Assembly (NCBI RefSeq): GCF_004114975.1 | Contig: NZ_CP030051.1 | Span: 6,076,001 to 6,140,000 of the forward strand | Length of the DNA stretch: 64,000 nt | Direction: 5' to 3' | Source: Bradyrhizobium guangdongense | GTDB taxonomy: Bacteria > Pseudomonadota > Alphaproteobacteria > Rhizobiales > Xanthobacteraceae | Part shown: piece by piece, positions 8,174 to 16,931 of the stretch | Numbering within the stretch: position 1 is the stretch's first letter | Layout: every line of letters starts with the position of its first letter | Program-made: the position numbers and the translations under genes | Notes under the pieces: model-generated | What the model was told of the DNA's origin: nothing | Database searches by the model: none | What the model saw: only the letters and a program-made list of their open reading frames with translations

Positions 8174-10096
8174 TTATTGGCCAGCCGCCTTGGGCAGTAG
8201 GTTCGTGACCTCGCCGGACATCACCAGCTGGTCGCGGCCGGCATCCTTGGCGGCGTAGAGCGCCCGGTCCGCAGCTTCCACCAGCGATCCCGTGCCCGCG
8301 GTGCGTTCGAAGGCCGGCCGGCAGGCCGCACCGCCGACCGAGACGGTGACGCAGGAAGCGGCCGGATTGGAAGCATGGACCAGACCTGCATCGTGGACAG
8401 CGCTGCGGATCCGCTCGCCGACCTGGGCGCAGCCGGCGGCATCGGTGTTCGGCAGCAGCATGGCGAATTCCTCACCGCCATAACGCGCCGCGAGATCGCC
8501 GACCCGCTGCGTCTCCGCCGCGATGATCCTCGCAACCACACGCAAGCAGACGTCGCCCGCAGGATGGCCATATTCGTCGTTGTAGGCCTTGAAGTGATCG
8601 ACGTCGATCATCAGGAGACCGAGGCTGGAACGGTCGCGATAGGCACGCGCCCACTCTTCATTGAGCCGCTCGTCGAACCGGCGGCGGTTGGCAAGGCCGG
8701 TGAGGCTGTCCTCGATCGCGAGCGTCTCGAGCCTGGTCTCCAATTGCTTCTGCTCGGTGATGTCGCGCGAGATTGCCACCACGCCGTCGACGCTGCCATT
8801 GTCCTTGCGCGTGACGCGCATGGTCGATTCCAGCCAGACCTCGGACTTCTGCCGATGCACGTTGCGGTACGTGACCCGAGCTTCGTCCGTGTCGCCGCGC
8901 TTCATGGCATCGACGACGGCCTGGACGTGCGGCCGGTCCTCCGGATGGATGCCGGCGAGTGCGTCCGTGCCGATCAGCTGATTGGGGCGCCAGCCGACGA
9001 CGCGGATGGACGAGGGCGAGACGTAGCGCAGCCGCTCGTCGAGCCCGATGCGGGTGACCATGTCGCTGGAGCCTTCGGCCAGCAGTCGGAAATGCGCCTC
9101 CTTCTCGACCAGGGCCGCGGCCATGCGCTGGCCGCGCTGCAACTGCCGCACCAGCACCGCGCCGATGATCGCGATCAGCATCACCAACGCGACCACGTAC
9201 AGCATGCGCGAGATCGCCGCGGCCCGCCATGGCGCCAGCAACGCCTCCTTGTCGAGGGTGGCGATCAGGACGAGCGGATAGCGGCCGCTGCGCTTGAAGA
9301 AGCTGACGCGTTCGGCGCCGTCCAGCGGGGACTTGAAGTGATAGGCGCCGCTCGACTGTCGCAGGCTGATATCGCGAAACAGCGGCCCGTCGCCGACATT
9401 GCGGCCGACGAACTTCTCGTTGTTCGGGGTTCGCGCGATGATCATGCCATCGCCGTATGTCAGCGTCACCGAACTGTTGCGACCGATCTCGAACTGCTCG
9501 TAGAAATGCGATAGATAGCTGGAGCCGATTGCCGCGAGCACCACGCCGCCGAAGCTGCCGTCGGGCTTGTTGAAGCGGCGCGACAGGGTCACAACCCATT
9601 CGCCGTCAACGAGGCTCTTTACCGGACGACCGACAAAGGCCTCGCGATTGGACGAGAGCTGGTGGTGGCGGAAGAAGGCGTCGTCGCTGAGCGTCGAGGC
9701 GGTCGTGCCGGGCGAAGTCAACCAGTTGCCCTGGTCGTCGATGATGGCGAGGCTGTGGACGCGCTCCATCGCCTTCTTGCGCGCCTCCAGCAGGGTGCGC
9801 AGCTTGGCAATCGTAGCGGGATTCGCGCCGTCCATCTCGAGCCGGCTGACGACGCCGACGACGCCCGAATCCAGTAGATCAAGACTGTCCTCGGCATGCT
9901 GCGTGAGCGAGCGCGCGACATTCGCCATCTCGGTCTCGGCGCCCTTGAGCACCGCGTCCCGCGTGGCCGATTCGCGCCAGCCGCTGACGCCGAGGATCGC
10001 GACGCAGGTGAGCACGACGAACGCCGCCGCGCGCAACGGCAGGCGGCTCCATCCGGCTCTCTGAGAGGCGATGCTCATGCGGCAGAAAATCTCCAA
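8174..10096 (-). CDS. Membrane diguanylate cyclase with periplasmic sensor, PAS and GGDEF domains
   Basis: A 640-residue protein (a second start at 10078 would remove six residues). One TM helix near residues 20-40, a periplasmic dCache-like region (about 45-290, with LAIIDDQGNWLTSPGTTAST and PLVLIATLDKEALL), a second TM helix (about 300-320), a PAS domain (about 335-460, ending VVAISRDITEQKQLE) and a GGDEF domain. The active site is GGEEF (about 540-544), and the inhibitory I-site RVGD lies five residues before it, so cyclase activity with product feedback is expected. It should make c-di-GMP in response to an external ligand. In rhizobia c-di-GMP promotes exopolysaccharide and attachment, which suits the later locus, but no link is visible. 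Confidence 0.93.
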   Translation of the reverse strand: MEIFCRMSIASQRAGWSRLPLRAAAFVVLTCVAILGVSGWRESATRDAVLKGAETEMANVARSLTQHAEDSLDLLDSGVVGVVSRLEMDGANPATIAKLRTLLEARKKAMERVHSLAIIDDQGNWLTSPGTTASTLSDDAFFRHHQLSSNREAFVGRPVKSLVDGEWVVTLSRRFNKPDGSFGGVVLAAIGSSYLSHFYEQFEIGRNSSVTLTYGDGMIIARTPNNEKFVGRNVGDGPLFRDISLRQSSGAYHFKSPLDGAERVSFFKRSGRYPLVLIATLDKEALLAPWRAAAISRMLYVVALVMLIAIIGAVLVRQLQRGQRMAAALVEKEAHFRLLAEGSSDMVTRIGLDERLRYVSPSSIRVVGWRPNQLIGTDALAGIHPEDRPHVQAVVDAMKRGDTDEARVTYRNVHRQKSEVWLESTMRVTRKDNGSVDGVVAISRDITEQKQLETRLETLAIEDSLTGLANRRRFDERLNEEWARAYRDRSSLGLLMIDVDHFKAYNDEYGHPAGDVCLRVVARIIAAETQRVGDLAARYGGEEFAMLLPNTDAAGCAQVGERIRSAVHDAGLVHASNPAASCVTVSVGGAACRPAFERTAGTGSLVEAADRALYAAKDAGRDQLVMSGEVTNLLPKAAGQ

Positions 10097-10160
10097 TATC
10101 CGGAAATTCTGCCGCTTCTCTTATTGAACCCTGAAGCGCCTGTTGAGATTCGCTATCATC

Positions 10161-10186
10161 TACGGGTTTTTCCGTACTCCTACGGA
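10161..10186. promoter_or_regulatory. Nested palindromes between the diguanylate cyclase and the stress gene
   Basis: TACGG-N6-CCGTA (10161-10176) overlaps the perfect palindrome TCCGTACTCCTACGGA (10171-10186), so the half-site CCGTA/TACGG occurs three times in 26 bp with alternating orientation. It is 65 bp upstream of the cyclase gene and looks like a multi-site operator. The regulator is unknown. Confidence 0.45.
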
Positions 10187-10251
10187 CCGGCCTCTGCGCA
10201 AATCACTAACAAGGTCTTAGCAAGACTGTCGGAAACCGGCGAGCCGCCCCG

Positions 10252-10566
<315 letters not shown>

Positions 10567-10578
10567 TCAGGATCACTC

Positions 10579-11613
10579 GTGCCCCAGTCTGCGACAAAAC
10601 CCTTCATCGACGTGCTCTCCGGCCAGCGGCAAACCATCCCGCCGATGTGGATGATGCGGCAGGCCGGCCGCTATCTGCCTGAGTATCGCGAGGTGCGCGC
10701 CAAGGCCGGCGGCTTCCTCGATCTCTGCTTCAATCCGGAGCTGGCCGCCGAAGTCACGCTGCAACCGATCCGCCGGTTCGGTTTCGACGCGGCGATCATC
10801 TTCTCCGACATCCTGGTGATCCCCTACGCGCTCGGCCGTTCCGTCCGGTTCGAGGTCGGCGAAGGTCCGCGGCTGGAGCCGCTGGACGATCCGGCGAAAG
10901 TCGGAACGCTCGCCGCGCAGGCCGATTTCGCAAGGCTCCAGTCCGTGTTCGAGGCGCTCAAGATCGTGCGCGGCGCGCTCGATCCCAAGATTGCATTGAT
11001 CGGCTTCTGCGGCGCGCCGTGGACGGTTGCGACCTACATGGTCGCGGGCCAGGGCACGCCGGACCAGGCGCCGGCGCGGATGATGGCCTACCGACATCCC
11101 GAGGCATTTGCCAAGATCATCGACGTGCTGGTCGAGAACTCGATCCACTATCTGCTGGCGCAACTCGACGCCGGCGCCAATGCCTTGCAGATCTTCGACA
11201 CCTGGGCCGGCGTGCTGCCGCCGGCCGAGTTCGCGCGCTGGTCGACCGAGCCGACGCGGCGCATCGTCGAGGGCGTGCGCGCCAAGGTGCCGGATGCCAG
11301 GATCGTCGGCTTCCCCCGCGGAGCCGGCGCGCACTTGCCGGGTTACGTCGAGGCGACCGGCGTCAACGGCGTCAGCATCGACTGGACCGCGGAGCCCGGC
11401 TTCATCCGAGAGCGTGTGCAGAGCCGCGTCGCGGTGCAGGGCAATCTCGATCCGCTGGTGCTGATCACGGGCGGCGCGGCGCTCGACCGCGCGGTGGACG
11501 ACGTGCTGGCGAATTTTTCGCAAGGACGCTTCATCTTCAATCTCGGCCACGGCATCCAGCCGGAGACGCCGATCGCCCATGTCGAGCAGATGCTGAAGCG
11601 GGTGCGTGGCTAA
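10579..11613 (+). CDS. hemE: Uroporphyrinogen decarboxylase
   Basis: A 344-residue TIM-barrel enzyme. The signature [14 protein letters not shown] is at residues 25-38 and [16 protein letters not shown] near residue 140; [12 protein letters not shown] and [13 protein letters not shown] are further conserved stretches, and the C-terminal [13 protein letters not shown] carries the invariant His. It decarboxylates the four acetate groups of uroporphyrinogen III to give coproporphyrinogen III in haem synthesis. Length is normal. It starts from an ATG at 10579 and stands as a single gene, with ccoG convergent downstream. Confidence 0.97.
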   Translation: MPQSATKPFIDVLSGQRQTIPPMWMMRQAGRYLPEYREVRAKAGGFLDLCFNPELAAEVTLQPIRRFGFDAAIIFSDILVIPYALGRSVRFEVGEGPRLEPLDDPAKVGTLAAQADFARLQSVFEALKIVRGALDPKIALIGFCGAPWTVATYMVAGQGTPDQAPARMMAYRHPEAFAKIIDVLVENSIHYLLAQLDAGANALQIFDTWAGVLPPAEFARWSTEPTRRIVEGVRAKVPDARIVGFPRGAGAHLPGYVEATGVNGVSIDWTAEPGFIRERVQSRVAVQGNLDPLVLITGGAALDRAVDDVLANFSQGRFIFNLGHGIQPETPIAHVEQMLKRVRG

Positions 11614-11836
11614 GAAATCCGTCCCCTCAGGGGGGCGGGCACAAACGGCGAAAACAACCCCATGCACAGTACAAATCGTTGAAGAATTTCGCCTCGCGCC
11701 CTTATTCGCCCTTTCCGAATAGGATTTGACACGTCGGGCAAAACAGGCGCATATTGCCATCATCACCCGAGTGGCCGTTGACGGTCGGTCGCGCGGCTCG
11801 ACGCAGCAAATCTCGAGATGACCTTCATTGAGCGCG

Positions 11837-13261
11837 TCACCGCTCGACGAAGCGATCCGTGGCAGAGAGCGCGCGCCCGGTCTCGTCGCGGGCCGTGAAC
11901 ACGACGTCGCGTTGCTCGGCGTCCGCTGCGGTCAAGGTCACCCGCAGAGATTCCGAGGCGTCGGCGCCGACTTCGATCGGAGAGAGGTCCTCGTTGCCGA
12001 CGATCGAAAGCTTTCCGTCGATGCCGCTGACGGACAGCGTGTAGCGATGAGCGCTCGACGACTTGTTGAGGAGCTTCACCGTGTAGGCATTGCGCAGGGA
12101 GCCGTCCGACAGGCGAACGGCGACGGGATCGCGGTCGTGCTGGACCGACAGGCTTGCGGTGGTCTTCATCGCGAACGCAACGCCGATCGTGCCAGCCAGC
12201 GCAAGGCAGGCGGCCGTAAGGCCGAGCGTCTTCGGCCGCAGCAGGCGGTTGCGGGGGACCTCCTTCCTCCGCCCCCGTTCGATGTTAGCCCAGCTTTCGT
12301 AATCGATCAGACCCCGCGGGCGCCCGAGCTTCGCCATCACGCCGTCGCAGGCATCGACGCAGAGGCCGCAATTGATGCAGGCGAAGTTCGGACCCTGCCG
12401 GATGTCGATCCCAATCGGACAGACCGCGACGCACTGGCCGCAGTCCACGCAATCGCCTGCCGTCTCGCCCCGGAGGCGCAATTCGGCGGCCTTCTTCGCG
12501 GAGGTCCGCTGCTCGCCGCGGTAGTCGCGATAGTTGACGGTATAGGCCTCGGGATTCCAGATCGCGCCCTGCAGGCGCGGCCAGGGGCACATGAAAGTGC
12601 AGACCTGCTCGCGCGCAAAACCCGCAAGCCCATACGTCGTGCCCGTGAACACCGCGATCCAGGTCAGCGCGTTGGCCGACAGATTGCCGACAGCCAAGTC
12701 GCGCAGCAGCTCAGGCGCATCGGTGAAGTAGAAGATCAGCGTGCCGCCCGTCGCTAGCGCGATCAGAAGCCACGCCGCGTGCTTGGCAACGGTCTGGACA
12801 ACCCGCTTGGGCGTGAGGGGCGCTCCGATATTCTTGAGACGCTGGCGTCTGTCGCCTTCGATCAGGCGCTCGACGAGCAGGAACAGATCGGTCCAGACCG
12901 TCTGGGGACATGCGAAGCCGCACCAGAGACGCCCGGCCAGCGCGTTGGTGAGGATCAGGATCGTCGAGGCGTGCACCAACAGGCCCGTGACCAGATAGAG
13001 ATCCTGAGGCCATATCTCGACGAAGAACGCGTAGAGGCGCCCGTTGGCGAAGTCGAGCAGCACGGCCTGGTCGGGCGCGTTCGGTCCACGATCCCAGCGG
13101 ACGAACGGCGTGACGTAGTAGATCGACAAGGTCAGCAGCAAGATGGCCCATTTGATCCTTCGGATGGGACCTTTGACGGCCTGCGGTACGACGGGCGAGC
13201 CGGCTGCAGCAGCTGCCCTGGCCCGCGTCCTCGCGTGATCGATCTCGATAGTGATGGCCAT
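11837..13261 (-). CDS. ccoG: CcoG/FixG/RdxA-type iron-sulfur membrane protein
   Basis: A 474-residue protein. TM helices near 35-55, 85-105, 160-180 and 205-225 precede a double ferredoxin domain, CVDCGQCVAVCP and CINCGLCVDACDG (two [4Fe-4S] clusters), then a last TM helix (about 345-365) and a periplasmic Ig-like FixG_C domain. CPQTVWTD and CTFMCPWPRLQG are conserved family motifs. CcoG is the cupric reductase used in cbb3 oxidase copper insertion. Here there is no ccoNOQP nearby; it is last in an operon with DUF59, DUF2249 and an NnrS-like protein, so this may be a second copy with an NO-related or electron-transfer role. Confidence 0.92.
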   Translation of the reverse strand: MAITIEIDHARTRARAAAAAGSPVVPQAVKGPIRRIKWAILLLTLSIYYVTPFVRWDRGPNAPDQAVLLDFANGRLYAFFVEIWPQDLYLVTGLLVHASTILILTNALAGRLWCGFACPQTVWTDLFLLVERLIEGDRRQRLKNIGAPLTPKRVVQTVAKHAAWLLIALATGGTLIFYFTDAPELLRDLAVGNLSANALTWIAVFTGTTYGLAGFAREQVCTFMCPWPRLQGAIWNPEAYTVNYRDYRGEQRTSAKKAAELRLRGETAGDCVDCGQCVAVCPIGIDIRQGPNFACINCGLCVDACDGVMAKLGRPRGLIDYESWANIERGRRKEVPRNRLLRPKTLGLTAACLALAGTIGVAFAMKTTASLSVQHDRDPVAVRLSDGSLRNAYTVKLLNKSSSAHRYTLSVSGIDGKLSIVGNEDLSPIEVGADASESLRVTLTAADAEQRDVVFTARDETGRALSATDRFVER

Positions 13262-13270
13262 AACGCGCGA

Positions 13271-13585
13271 TCAATTCACTGCAGCGAAGCCGAGTGAGGC
13301 CCGAACGGCCGGCTCGATGAGGTCGGGGGTCCAGGCCGGTTCGAAGGTCATCGTGACGTCGACGGCAGCGACCCCTGGCACGGTCGATGCCGCCGCCTCC
13401 ACGCCTTCCTTCAGGAAGGACGTCGCGGGACAGCCCGGCGTCGTCGCGGTCATCGTGATGCGGACCGCTCCATCCTCCACCGCGATGTCATAGACGAAAC
13501 CGAGATCGACGATATTCTCGCCCAGTTCGGGATCGATCACGACGCGCAGCGCGCCGCGGATGTCCTCGAGCAACCGGTCCGTCAT
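13271..13585 (-). CDS. DUF59/MIP18-type iron-sulfur cluster assembly factor
   Basis: A 104-residue single-domain protein. MTDRLLEDIRGALRVVIDPE then NIVDLGFVYDIAVEDG and the TPGCPATSFL loop with the conserved Cys are the MIP18/PaaD/SufT signature. Such proteins help mature Fe-S proteins. Its stop lies 9 bp before ccoG, which itself needs two [4Fe-4S] clusters, and its ATG overlaps the stop of the DUF2249 gene by 4 bp, so it is translationally coupled. A role in maturing CcoG or a partner enzyme is inference. Confidence 0.9.
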   Translation of the reverse strand: MTDRLLEDIRGALRVVIDPELGENIVDLGFVYDIAVEDGAVRITMTATTPGCPATSFLKEGVEAAASTVPGVAAVDVTMTFEPAWTPDLIEPAVRASLGFAAVN

Positions 13586-14091
13586 GACGGCGCCCTCACG
13601 GTCAGTTCGTAGGTGGCGCCGTCAGGTCTGAAGCCACCGAGCCAGCGAAAGCCCCGCTTCTCGAGCTGCGGAAACAGGAATACCGGCTCCCGTCGCAGAA
13701 GAGACGACAGCGTCTCGCCGGGACCGAGCTTTTCCGCCGCAGCGAGAATCCTGACCATGGGCTCGGGCGGATCGAGGTCGCGGTTGTCGAGTTCCACGAC
13801 CGGTTCGGGCCAGGGGGCGAAAGGCGAATTGCTTGCGGCGATCGGTGTGGTTTCCCGCTCGACCCCGACAGGCGTGAACAGCACCTCCCATTCGCCGCCT
13901 TCGAGTTCGCTTGCCGAATGAGCAAAACCCTTGTCGGCCATGACGGCGAACAACGGCACCGGCTTGAACGGCGCGTAGAGTCGAAGACCCTGCCCTTGCT
14001 GGAGACGACCGACCGCGGCCATGATGACCGAGAACGGCTCGCCACCGGCACGCAGGATCGGACGGGCATCGACATCCAAATAGTCGGTCAT
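13582..14091 (-). CDS. Protein with two DUF2249 (TusA-like) domains
   Basis: A 169-residue protein. Two similar halves begin LDVDARPILRAGGEPFSVIM and VELDNRDLDPPEPMVRILAA, each followed by GxGETLxxxx and a PxPLF/EPVFLFP strand, which is the tandem DUF2249 pattern (TusA-like fold). DUF2249 genes are often found with hemerythrin, NnrS and denitrification genes and are thought to act in NO or anaerobic metabolism. It has no Cys in the usual TusA position that I can see. Coupled by a 4-bp overlap to the DUF59 gene. Confidence 0.85.
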   Translation of the reverse strand: MTDYLDVDARPILRAGGEPFSVIMAAVGRLQQGQGLRLYAPFKPVPLFAVMADKGFAHSASELEGGEWEVLFTPVGVERETTPIAASNSPFAPWPEPVVELDNRDLDPPEPMVRILAAAEKLGPGETLSSLLRREPVFLFPQLEKRGFRWLGGFRPDGATYELTVRAPS

Positions 14092-14101
14092 TGCGGTCTC
14101 C

Positions 14102-15508
14102 TCAGGTTTTGGCGAACAAAAGATGCGGCGCGACGGCGCCCGCCGGCAGGCGCAGCGGCAAGGCGACGTCTTCCAGACGCCGGATTCGAATGATTTCGTG
14201 GATGATGCCGACGACCCCGACGGTCATCGCGGCCGCGGCCATCCGGAACGCGCCCGGCTGTGCCGCCAGCAGAGCAAGCGTCCCCATCCAGACGGAGACG
14301 TAGTAGATCGCGAACCACTTGGTCGCCCTGCTTTCCGCGACCAGGTCCTGGACGCGGGGCGTCGGCGCGCGTCCCATCACGGGTCCGTAGGTCTCGAGCC
14401 AGGTGAGAAACGCAACGATCTTGTAGAGCTTGGCCAGCACCAGCCCCGACAACCAGCCGAACGCCGCCAGGAAGGCAAAGGCGCCCAGATGCGCGGACAG
14501 CGTTCGCGTCGCAACGAGCGCTATTCCCAGCAGCCCCGTTGCCGCCAGGCTGGCGAATGACAGCATCGCCATCCGCATGTTGAGCTCGAGCTGACGCCGC
14601 TTGCGGGCACGGAAGATGCCGGCAAGATCCCGTCCGTAGAGAGCGGCGCAAACCAGGCCGAAAACTGCGGCGATCGAGAGCACCATATTCAGCCCCAGTT
14701 CGAAGCCGACCGCTGCGGCTCCGCCGCCGACGGTCGTCGCGACCGCGAGCGCGCCGGCGGCGAGCGTGATGCGGCTCTTCCGGTCCTCGACGTCAGGCGC
14801 CAGCATGAACATGGACAGCAATCGGTAGCTGACGCCCATCGCCGTCAACGTCAGCCAGCCGCCGAGCCCGGCGATGGCATGCAGCGGGATGCCCCGCGCC
14901 AGCACAGCATCGCCGATCCGCCCCGCCCATCCGGCCAATGCGAACGCGAACACCGCGCCGAAAGCGGCCGTCGCGCAAAGAGAGGCGAGGCCAACCAGGA
15001 CGAATCGTGCCGGTCCCGACGGCCGCTGCCAAGCCGTCAGACCGAGGTCGACCACGATGAGGCCGAAGCCGACAACCAGCAGCACGGCCCCGAGCGGCAG
15101 AAGCCATGGCGCGGAAGGCAGGCGGGCGCCTAAAGCCATGAACCCGGCGAGCAGCGAAACCAGTCCCGCCGTCACCAAGGCCAGGGCAGGCAGCGCCCAT
15201 CGTTCGCAGAACAGAGGCTGAGCCACCAGGACAGGGACGAATTGGAAAAGCGCTCCGCACATCGCGATGCTCAACCAACCGATGCAAACCACATGCACCA
15301 AGACGAGCGTGTCCGGTGCTGCGAGATCCGCCGCAGGGTGTCCGATGCCCGCGACCATCAGCGCGAGCGCGGCCAGCAGCCAGGTCAGCGCCGCCGCGAA
15401 GTAGGTCATCGTCCATCGGGAAATGCTGCCGCCGATCATGATCGTCTCGTCATCCCAGCGCGAATTGCGGCTCCATACGCCGCCCCGCACGCGAGCTTGC
15501 AGCGGCAT
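14102..15508 (-). CDS. Twelve-TM membrane protein, NnrS / oxidase-subunit-I-like
   Basis: A 468-residue, almost wholly hydrophobic protein with about 12 TM segments. Two histidine-bearing helices stand out, VLVHVVCIGWLSIAMCGALF (about residue 70) and GIPLHAIAGLGGWLTLTAMG (about 210), and resemble haem-ligand helices of NnrS or haem-copper oxidase subunit I; an intact oxidase metal site cannot be confirmed. First gene of a four-gene operon with DUF2249, DUF59 and ccoG, spaced 10 bp from the next gene. A start at 15439 (MIGGSISRWTMTYFAAALTW) is equally possible and shortens a non-membrane tail. Function is inferred only from context: NO or low-oxygen metabolism. Confidence 0.8.
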   Translation of the reverse strand: MPLQARVRGGVWSRNSRWDDETIMIGGSISRWTMTYFAAALTWLLAALALMVAGIGHPAADLAAPDTLVLVHVVCIGWLSIAMCGALFQFVPVLVAQPLFCERWALPALALVTAGLVSLLAGFMALGARLPSAPWLLPLGAVLLVVGFGLIVVDLGLTAWQRPSGPARFVLVGLASLCATAAFGAVFAFALAGWAGRIGDAVLARGIPLHAIAGLGGWLTLTAMGVSYRLLSMFMLAPDVEDRKSRITLAAGALAVATTVGGGAAAVGFELGLNMVLSIAAVFGLVCAALYGRDLAGIFRARKRRQLELNMRMAMLSFASLAATGLLGIALVATRTLSAHLGAFAFLAAFGWLSGLVLAKLYKIVAFLTWLETYGPVMGRAPTPRVQDLVAESRATKWFAIYYVSVWMGTLALLAAQPGAFRMAAAAMTVGVVGIIHEIIRIRRLEDVALPLRLPAGAVAPHLLFAKT

Positions 15509-15520
15509 CGGCAGTAGGCT

Positions 15521-15666
15521 CCCTCTCCCGCTTGCGGGAGAGGGTTGGGGAGAGGGTGTCCCCGCAACGGGACAATCCCCAAGAGGAAAGAACCCTCACC
15601 CGCCACGCGCGGGACGATGCTTCGCATCGCCCGAGGCGTGGCGGCCTCTCCCGCAAGCGGGAGAGG
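15521..15666. repeat. Composite intergenic palindromic repeat, Bradyrhizobium type
   Basis: Two copies of CTCTCCCGC-GCGGGAGAG hairpins (15521-15544 and 15645-15666) flank an inner inverted repeat CCGCCACGC (15600-15608) / GCGTGGCGG (15636-15644) with a small GATGC/GCATC hairpin inside. This kind of G+C-rich repeat is scattered between genes in rhizobial and related genomes. It produces spurious Arg/Ser-rich open frames on both strands. The rest of the gene-free stretch 15509-15946 holds the NnrR-like box and nothing else I can support. Confidence 0.85.
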
Positions 15667-15752
15667 CTGAGCAAACCCGCAGACAATGCTCGTGAGATCC
15701 ATATGCAATTGCCTGTCCATGGCAGGAGCCTACCCGGATGGGCGCCGAGTTC

Positions 15753-15768
15753 TTTGTGATGTCGCAAA
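15753..15768. promoter_or_regulatory. NnrR-like (CRP/FNR family) binding site
   Basis: TTTGTG-ATGT-CGCAAA is a 16-bp imperfect palindrome that differs in one base from TTTGCG-N4-CGCAAA, the type of site I recall for the NO-responsive regulator NnrR. It is 245 bp upstream of the four-gene NnrS-like operon, with the palindromic repeat in between, and 178 bp beyond the end of the convergent-side regulator gene. Support comes from the match plus the operon content; distance is a weakness. Confidence 0.45.
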
Positions 15769-15946
15769 GAAGCCGATCTATCGCAGCGCGATATGGGTCG
15801 AAGCACCTATCAGGAGTACGGCAAATGAGAGTTTTCGAAAGGCTTCACGCGGCCCGTCGGGTTTCACCGGCAACGAGTGCGATGGAACGCAGCCCGTCGA
15901 CGTTCCTCTCGAGGCTGCATCTCCATTCGAAACCCATGGAACCTCG

Positions 15947-16708
15947 TCAGGCGAGGAAGTCGCGGCGATTGACCCGGCTGAGCGACGTTTCGAGCCTGAT
16001 ATCGTCGCGCCTGATCTCTTCGACGGTCTCGAAGGTGAAGCGGATGTGCTCGGCCGCCGCCGCTTCGGCCTCCTTGGTCTTGCCTGCGATCACCGCGTCC
16101 GCGAGCGCCAGATGCTGTTCCAGCAGCTGGTCGCGAACGCCCTCGCGCAAATAGAGTTGCGCGCGGCTGTAGAAGATGTTGTTGCGCAACAGGTCGGCAA
16201 GCGCGCGCATCACGTGGAGCAACACCACATTGTGGCTCGCCTCGTAGATCAGGAGGTGAAGGTCGACGTCGGCGTCACCCTCCTGCGTCGGATCTTCGAG
16301 CTTGTGAGCCTTTCGCATCCGATCGGCGCAATCGCGGATCGCCTGACGGTCGAGATCGGTGGCACGTAGCGCGGCGAAGCGGGCGGCGTGCGCTTCCTGG
16401 ATCCTGCGAAATTCGAAATAGTCGGCCGTGACACGCGGCTTGTCCTGCAACAGCGTTGCCAGCGGCCGCAATAGCGGCGACAGGAACTGGGCGACGAACG
16501 TCCCCGAGCGGGTGGTCGCGAGCAGCCCGCGCCTTTCGAGGATTTGCAGCGCCTCGCGCAGCGAGGGCCGCGAGATCTCCAGCTTTTCGGCGAGATCCCG
16601 CTCGGCCGCGAGCTTTTCTCCGGGCCGCAACACGCCCTCGAGGATCAGCTTCTCGATGTGGTCGGCCATCGCTTCCGCGATTTTCGGGGTCCGGACGACG
16701 TTGCTCAA
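15947..16708 (-). CDS. lldR: FadR-subfamily GntR regulator of lactate genes
   Basis: About 253 residues from a TTG at 16708 (LSNVVRTPKIAEAMADHIEK). An upstream in-frame ATG at 16816 would add 36 residues with no homology and would sit on the likely operator, so the TTG is preferred. The N-terminal winged helix has LRPGEKLAAERDLAEKLEIS and RPSLREALQILERRGLL; the C-terminal FCD ligand domain has the helices around DLHLLIYEASHN and the QHLALADAVIAG metal-site His. It is divergent from lldP-lldD, so it probably represses them until lactate binds. Confidence 0.82.
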   Translation of the reverse strand: MSNVVRTPKIAEAMADHIEKLILEGVLRPGEKLAAERDLAEKLEISRPSLREALQILERRGLLATTRSGTFVAQFLSPLLRPLATLLQDKPRVTADYFEFRRIQEAHAARFAALRATDLDRQAIRDCADRMRKAHKLEDPTQEGDADVDLHLLIYEASHNVVLLHVMRALADLLRNNIFYSRAQLYLREGVRDQLLEQHLALADAVIAGKTKEAEAAAAEHIRFTFETVEEIRRDDIRLETSLSRVNRRDFLA

Positions 16709-16823
16709 GGTGGCACCTATCCCTTTGGCGGAGCGCGCAGATTCGCCATCCGAGTATGGGGGTTTTGCGCCCTCGATCAAGCATGTTTGCCACCCTCGAG
16801 ATCGGGCGAAGTGCACTTCCCAG

Positions 16824-16851
16824 TTGACAATTTTGGTAAAATAATTTTACC
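16824..16851 (+). promoter_or_regulatory. lldP promoter -35 and FadR/LldR-type operator
   Basis: TTGACA (16824-16829) is followed by the perfect 17-bp palindrome GGTAAAATAATTTTACC (16835-16851), placed where it would overlap the promoter spacer and -10. FadR-family regulators bind GGT-N-ACC type palindromes, e.g. LldR sites with TTGGT/ACCAA arms. It lies between the divergent regulator and permease genes and can control both. Confidence 0.7.
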
Positions 16852-16931
16852 GCATTACGCATCGGACAATATAGGTGCCCAAGACCGTGAACCAGCGCGG
16901 CGGCGGATGAGGACAACGCGAGGAGATTTTC

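Noticed and set aside
11726..11757. Promoter-like TTGACA with a TATTGC box on the plus strand after hemE
   Set aside because: No gene or RNA could be placed downstream on the plus strand before the convergent ccoG gene, and the -10 spacing is poor.
15450..15806. Arg/Ser-rich open frames over the repeat region
   Set aside because: They arise from the CTCTCCCGC palindromes and contain the usual PLPLAGE-type repeat text; not coding.
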